Shown in pieces: positions 37,630-41,322 of a stretch of DNA of 41,322 nucleotides. The position numbers and the translations under genes were made by a program. A model generated the notes under the pieces. The model was not told the origin of the DNA and made no database searches. It saw only the letters and a program-made list of their open reading frames with translations. The DNA comes from an uncultured Legionellales bacterium (GTDB lineage Bacteria; Pseudomonadota; Gammaproteobacteria; Eutrophobiales; Eutrophobiaceae): contig CAJWRJ010000013.1 in assembly GCA_913046215.1 (NCBI GenBank), positions 1-41,322 on the forward strand. Direction: 5' to 3'. Numbering within the stretch: the first letter of the stretch is position 1; every line of letters starts with the position of its first letter.

Positions 37630-40596
37630 TTATGCTGACTCTGCCATTTCAACGGCCTCATCTACATCAACTGAAACGAGACGCGATACACCTGCTTCGT
37701 GCATAGTAACACCTAGAAGTTGATTTGCTATTTCCATTGTTATTTTATTATGAGTAATGAAAATAAATTGAACATCATTAGACATAGATTTTACTAACTC
37801 ACTAAAGCGACCAACATTATTATCATCAAGCGGAGCATCAACCTCATCTAAGATACAAAATGGTGCAGGATTTAATTTAAATATCGCAAAAACAAGAGCA
37901 ACAGCGGCAAGAGCTTTCTCGCCTCCAGATAGTAAATGTATATTTGTGTTTTTCTTGCCAGGTGGTTGCGCCATTATTGAAACGCCCGTGCTTAACAATT
38001 CGTCACCTGTCAATTGTAAGTATGCATGTCCACCACCAAATAATTTTGGGAACATTTCCTTGATGTTTTTATTAAGTTCATCAAATGTTTCTTTAAATCT
38101 AGTCCTCGATTCCTTATCGATTTTTCGTATTGCATTTTCAAGTGTATTTAAAGCATCTGTTAAATCATTGTGCTGATTATCTAAATATAATTTACGCTCT
38201 GAATTTTGATTGTATTCGTCTATAGCAGCTAAATTAATCGGTCCTAGCCTTTGAATTTTTCGATCAATACTCTCAAGGTTGTTTTTCCAGTCATCTTGAT
38301 TTGCTTTTTCTGTAATTGACTTAAGTAGATTTTTTGGATTTTCTTTTTCCTGTTCTAGTTGTTCTTCTACTGTTTGTATTTTTACTTGGCAACTATTAAC
38401 GTCAAGACGTGCATTTTCTAGATTTGCCCTCAAACCTTCTAGTGATTGATCAAATTTATGCCTGCTCTCCTCGGATTCACGAATTTTTACCTGAATCAAT
38501 TCAACATTTGTTCTTGCATCTTTTAACTTATTTTCAGCTTGAATTTTATCTTTTAATAATTTATCAATTTTAGTTTGGATATTCTTAATAGGTGTTTTTG
38601 TATCAAGCAAATTTTGCTCTAAACCAGATATTCTCTCCTTTAAATTATTCAATTGAGTATTATTACGTTCAATTACTTCTTTATATGTTGCGTGTCGAGT
38701 ACTCTTAGAAGCAAGTATTTCTCTAAGAGCAGAAATATTATCTTGCTGTTCTGTAATTGAAGACTGGTGCTCACTTAAGATTGACTCACTATCTTCTAAT
38801 CTCTCTTCATTTTCACTCAAATCCAACTCTAGTGATTTAATAGTGTTGCTTATCTCATTAATTTCTTTGTTTAGGCGTCTAATCTCATCTTCTCTATACA
38901 AAATACTTTCATTTTCATCAGAAATATTATTAACAACAGCCCAGTTTTTTGATAGCCACACACCATTTTTTGTAACAATTGATTGGCTATCATTAATTTT
39001 TGGAAGCATCTTTAGTGCCTCTGGCAATGTTTCAGCAATAAAAACATTTGATAAAAAAACTGGGCAGTGCTCGTCAGATTCTGCTTTATCTAGTAAACGC
39101 GGAAATATATCTTTCTTAGAAGTATCCAAAGATTGATTTATATTAATGAGCCCAAACTTACCAGGTGCCTTATCAAGTTTAGTCAAGTATTTACTCATAT
39201 TGTCTATACAAAAATGATGAAGACGGGAATTTAAAACAGTCTCTAGCGCATATCTCCATTCGGGTTTAATTTTTATAAGCTGAGAGAGGCGATTTTCTTT
39301 ATTAAGTTTATTTTCTTTTAGCCATAATGCTAGATCATGATCTTCATCTATTACTGAATCTCTAATGGTTTCTAAAGAGACTAGTTGTCCGCGTAGCTTT
39401 TGATAATCTTGGCGTACTAAATCAAGCTCAGAAAGTACATCCTTAACCTTATCCCTATATTTTTTAACATCATTCTGTTTTGTAACAAAAATCTCATGAG
39501 CTTTTTTACTGTCGTTTCTATGATCATTTAATTCAGGTTCTAATTGCGTTAATTCATTTTGCAGATTCACATATTCTGTCTGATCTGATTTCTGCTGCTC
39601 CAAGATATCCTTGTGTGTTCCTCGAGCTTTAACTAATTCAACTTCTGACGTTGATATTTTTTCATGCTCATATTTTAGATTTTGTTCATATTCAGTTATA
39701 TCACTACCAACTTTATAGAAATTAGACTGCATATTATTAAAATGCTCATTTGAATCACTCAAATTACTACGTAATGTTTCAATTTCAGCTTCGATAGCTC
39801 TGACATTTGCTACTGCAGATTCAACTGAATTTTCTTTTTTTGCCGCATTTTTATTAAGATCATCAATATCTTTATTTAAATCACGCCAGTTTATTGCCAA
39901 TAACTCTAAACCAATCTTACGATGTTCTTTCTTCAGTGTTTTATATTTTTCTGCACCTTTTGCTTGGCGATTCAAATGATTTAATTGTTTTTCAAGTTCT
40001 TCTCGTAAATCATTTAGGCGATCTAAATTTTCTTTTGTATGCTTAATTCTATTTTCAGTCTCGCGTCTTCTTTCGCGATATTTTGAGATACCTGCAGCTT
40101 CCTCAATAAAAACTCTTAATTCTTCTGGCTTTGCCTCAATTAATCTTGAAATCATGCCTTGCTCAATAATTGCATAACTTCTAGGTCCGAGACCTGTGCC
40201 AAGAAATATTGCAGTTATATCTCGCCTTCGACAACGTGTTCCATTTAAGTAATAAGTCGATACTGCATCTCGATTAATTTGTCTTTTTATTGATATTTCA
40301 TTGTAACTAGCATACTGCCCACCTAATTTTTTTTCCGTATTATCAAAAACTAATTCAACAGAGGCTTGCCCTACAGGTTGACGTGTATTTGAGCCGCTAA
40401 AAATAACATCGGTGAGTGATTCTCCGCGCAAATGCTTTGCGGAACTCTCGCCCATAACCCACGTTACTGCATCAATGATATTCGATTTACCGCATCCATT
40501 GGGTCCGACGACTCCGACGAGGCTGCTTGGAATAATTAGGTTGGTAGGGTCTACAAATGATTTAAAACCGGATAGTTTTATGTTGCATAGACGCAT
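37630..40596 (-). CDS. smc: Chromosome partition protein SMC (short form)
   Basis: 988 residues, against about 1150-1190 for most bacterial SMC. N-terminal head with Walker A GPNGCGKSN (31-39) and Q-loop area; coiled coil from about 170 to 415; hinge about 430-555 (LSQLIKIKPEWRYALETVLN near its start); coiled coil to about 830; C-terminal head with signature LLSGGEKALAAVALVFA and Walker B FCILDEVDAPLDD. All ATPase motifs are intact, so the gene is not broken; the arms are short. SMC organises the chromosome with ScpAB, whose genes are not here. Eighty bases upstream of zipA on the same strand. Confidence 0.95.
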   Translation of the reverse strand: MRLCNIKLSGFKSFVDPTNLIIPSSLVGVVGPNGCGKSNIIDAVTWVMGESSAKHLRGESLTDVIFSGSNTRQPVGQASVELVFDNTEKKLGGQYASYNEISIKRQINRDAVSTYYLNGTRCRRRDITAIFLGTGLGPRSYAIIEQGMISRLIEAKPEELRVFIEEAAGISKYRERRRETENRIKHTKENLDRLNDLREELEKQLNHLNRQAKGAEKYKTLKKEHRKIGLELLAINWRDLNKDIDDLNKNAAKKENSVESAVANVRAIEAEIETLRSNLSDSNEHFNNMQSNFYKVGSDITEYEQNLKYEHEKISTSEVELVKARGTHKDILEQQKSDQTEYVNLQNELTQLEPELNDHRNDSKKAHEIFVTKQNDVKKYRDKVKDVLSELDLVRQDYQKLRGQLVSLETIRDSVIDEDHDLALWLKENKLNKENRLSQLIKIKPEWRYALETVLNSRLHHFCIDNMSKYLTKLDKAPGKFGLININQSLDTSKKDIFPRLLDKAESDEHCPVFLSNVFIAETLPEALKMLPKINDSQSIVTKNGVWLSKNWAVVNNISDENESILYREDEIRRLNKEINEISNTIKSLELDLSENEERLEDSESILSEHQSSITEQQDNISALREILASKSTRHATYKEVIERNNTQLNNLKERISGLEQNLLDTKTPIKNIQTKIDKLLKDKIQAENKLKDARTNVELIQVKIRESEESRHKFDQSLEGLRANLENARLDVNSCQVKIQTVEEQLEQEKENPKNLLKSITEKANQDDWKNNLESIDRKIQRLGPINLAAIDEYNQNSERKLYLDNQHNDLTDALNTLENAIRKIDKESRTRFKETFDELNKNIKEMFPKLFGGGHAYLQLTGDELLSTGVSIMAQPPGKKNTNIHLLSGGEKALAAVALVFAIFKLNPAPFCILDEVDAPLDDNNVGRFSELVKSMSNDVQFIFITHNKITMEIANQLLGVTMHEAGVSRLVSVDVDEAVEMAESA

Positions 40597-40609
40597 GAGG
40601 CAATACGAT

Positions 40610-40687
40610 ACTAGAGTTCTAGTCTCCTGTCCAAACGAAAAAACTATTAATGTAGTTTATTAAAAAGAATATATATCCTATTGTAAA
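40610..40687 (-). promoter_or_regulatory. Candidate smc promoter and leader palindrome
   Basis: On the minus strand TTTACA (plus 40682-40687), 17-base spacer, TTTAAT (plus 40659-40664). Downstream in the leader is an inverted repeat ACTAGA-GT-TCTAGT (plus 40610-40623), 13 bases before the smc ATG, with GGACAGGAG just upstream of it. The palindrome could hide or tune the translation start, or be an operator. Support is moderate. Confidence 0.4.
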
Positions 40688-40792
40688 AGAAGATTTTTAT
40701 ATTCTACTGTTAAAAAAAATTCATGTGATATTTAACATTATATTTTCTATATAATACAAACTGACTAATCTAAAAGGAAGAGAATAACTAAA

Positions 40793-41164
40793 ATGACTGA
40801 TAGCACATTTGATATTTTAGACACATTTCCAAACCCAAAAATCAAAAGAGATTTTACGATAAATATTGAAATACCTGAATTCAGTTGCTTGTGCCCTAAA
40901 ACAGGACAACCTGACTTTGCAGTATTAGAGATCGATTACATTCCTGATGAGCTATGCATAGAGCTAAAATCTTTAAAGCTATACATATGGTCCTATCGTG
41001 ATCAGGGAGCTTTTCATGAGGCTGTAACAAACAAAATCCTGGATGATTTAGTCGCTAAAATATCTCCACGTTTTATGTCTATAGAAGCAAAATTCAATGT
41101 ACGGGGCGGAATCTACACAAATGTAACTGCAGAATATATAAAGGAAGGATGGTCTCCTAGCTAA
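40793..41164 (+). CDS. queF: 7-cyano-7-deazaguanine (preQ0) reductase, unimodular type
   Basis: 123 residues. NADPH-dependent reduction of preQ0 to preQ1 in queuosine synthesis, T-fold. The nucleophilic cysteine is C34 in [12 protein letters not shown], with D41; the family signature [20 protein letters not shown] (57-76) binds NADPH and substrate. The single-domain length marks the short, unimodular QueF, not the long two-domain E. coli form. AAGGAAGAG lies before the ATG and a TATAAT at 40750-40755. No preQ1-riboswitch-like pseudoknot was seen upstream. Divergent from smc. Confidence 0.94.
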   Translation: MTDSTFDILDTFPNPKIKRDFTINIEIPEFSCLCPKTGQPDFAVLEIDYIPDELCIELKSLKLYIWSYRDQGAFHEAVTNKILDDLVAKISPRFMSIEAKFNVRGGIYTNVTAEYIKEGWSPS

Positions 41165-41194
41165 AAAGCTAAAAAAATATTAGTTAATTCATAA

Positions 41195-41223
41195 TTGCCC
41201 ATTTTAATTCTTTCTGGTATACA
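41195..41223 (+). promoter_or_regulatory. Sigma-70 promoter of the lysine-rich protein gene
   Basis: TTGCCC (41195-41200), 17-base spacer, TATACA (41218-41223), the latter preceded by an extended -10 TGG. The predicted leader is about 28 bases, with GGAG 8 bases before the ATG at 41258. Good match and ideal spacing in the 93-base gap after queF. Confidence 0.55.
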
Positions 41224-41257
41224 GTCACGCTGATTTTTGTTTACTGGAGCACAGTGA

Positions 41258-41322
41258 ATGGCTGCAAAGAAAAAGGTCGCCAAAAAGAAGGTGACTAAGA
41301 AAAAAGCTGCAAAGAAAAAGGT
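41258..41322 (+). CDS. Histone H1-like lysine-repeat protein, 5' end only
   Basis: The first 21 complete codons give MAAKKKVAKKKVTKKKAAKKK, a run of KKK blocks spaced by Ala/Val/Thr. The gene continues off the window. Such Lys/Ala-rich sequences are seen in histone H1-like and AlgP-like bacterial nucleoid proteins, which bind DNA through charge. Many AAG codons, which differ from the AAA-rich neighbours, may reflect high expression. GGAG lies 8 bases before ATG and a good promoter upstream. The function is inferred from composition only; a lysine-rich extension of another protein cannot be excluded. Confidence 0.7.
   Translation, partial: MAAKKKVAKKKVTKKKAAKKK

Noticed and set aside
40660-40792. 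preQ1 riboswitch upstream of queF
   Set aside because: No pseudoknot-like hairpin plus A-rich tail pairing could be seen; the leader is short and AT-rich.
41160-41185. Hairpin TAGCT/AGCTA after queF as a terminator
   Set aside because: Followed by A residues, not T, on the plus strand; not a terminator in the direction of queF.

Overview
This is an AT-rich chromosomal window whose gene order is that of a gammaproteobacterium. The evidence is the run yceD-rpmF-plsX-fabH-fabD-fabG-acpP-fabF-pabC-mltG-tmk-holB-pilZ-tatD with a divergent yceF-type maf; rpoE-rseA-rseB-degQ facing nadB; lepA-lepB-DUF4845-rnc-era-recO-pdxJ; and smc-zipA-ligA. DUF4845 beside rnc, a DegQ/MucD protease behind rseB, and a zipA-linked smc (not mukB) resemble Pseudomonas-like lineages rather than enterics. 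High A+T, overlapping stop/start codons and very short intergenic gaps suggest a streamlined, possibly marine, genome. No species can be named from the sequence alone.

Layout. 1-4836: the 3' part of tRNA-Leu(UAA), then loosely packed accessory genes: a radical SAM protein, a DUF1097 membrane protein with a clear promoter and palindromic operator candidate, an unidentified protein, polyphosphate kinase 2, a secreted Sel1-repeat protein, a small secreted protein whose signal peptide is out of frame, and an EamA permease. 4837-15758: one long minus-strand lipid/envelope/replication cluster starting at a near-consensus promoter that leaves yceD almost leaderless; acpP carries its own terminator. 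15845-20758: maf, sppA, rluC, then RNase E behind a leader of about 355 nt containing hairpins. 20768-28380: prfC and the lepA-to-pdxJ translation, secretion and RNA-processing operon. 28504-32133: the envelope-stress sigma-E module. 32248-34734: nadB and a diguanylate cyclase. 34742-40596: ligA, zipA and a short SMC. 40793-41322: queF and the start of a lysine-repeat, histone-H1-like protein.

How the genes work together. The minus-strand cluster makes fatty acids (fabD/H/G/F, acpP), starts phospholipid synthesis (plsX), makes ribosomal protein L32 and 4-aminobenzoate (pabC), sets glycan length (mltG), and supplies dTMP and a clamp-loader subunit. The lepA operon joins protein export (lepB) with RNase III, Era and RecO. 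RpoE, RseA, RseB and DegQ form an envelope-stress circuit.

I see no CRISPR array, insertion sequence, prophage, toxin-antitoxin pair or recognisable defence locus, and no gene cluster that looks like a new system. The points most worth checking are gene-level: the out-of-frame signal peptide at 3614, the non-AUG start of maf, the leaderless promoter of yceD, the reduced RNase E tail that keeps a membrane-helix-like segment, the short SMC, and the tandem hairpins at the end of rpmF.
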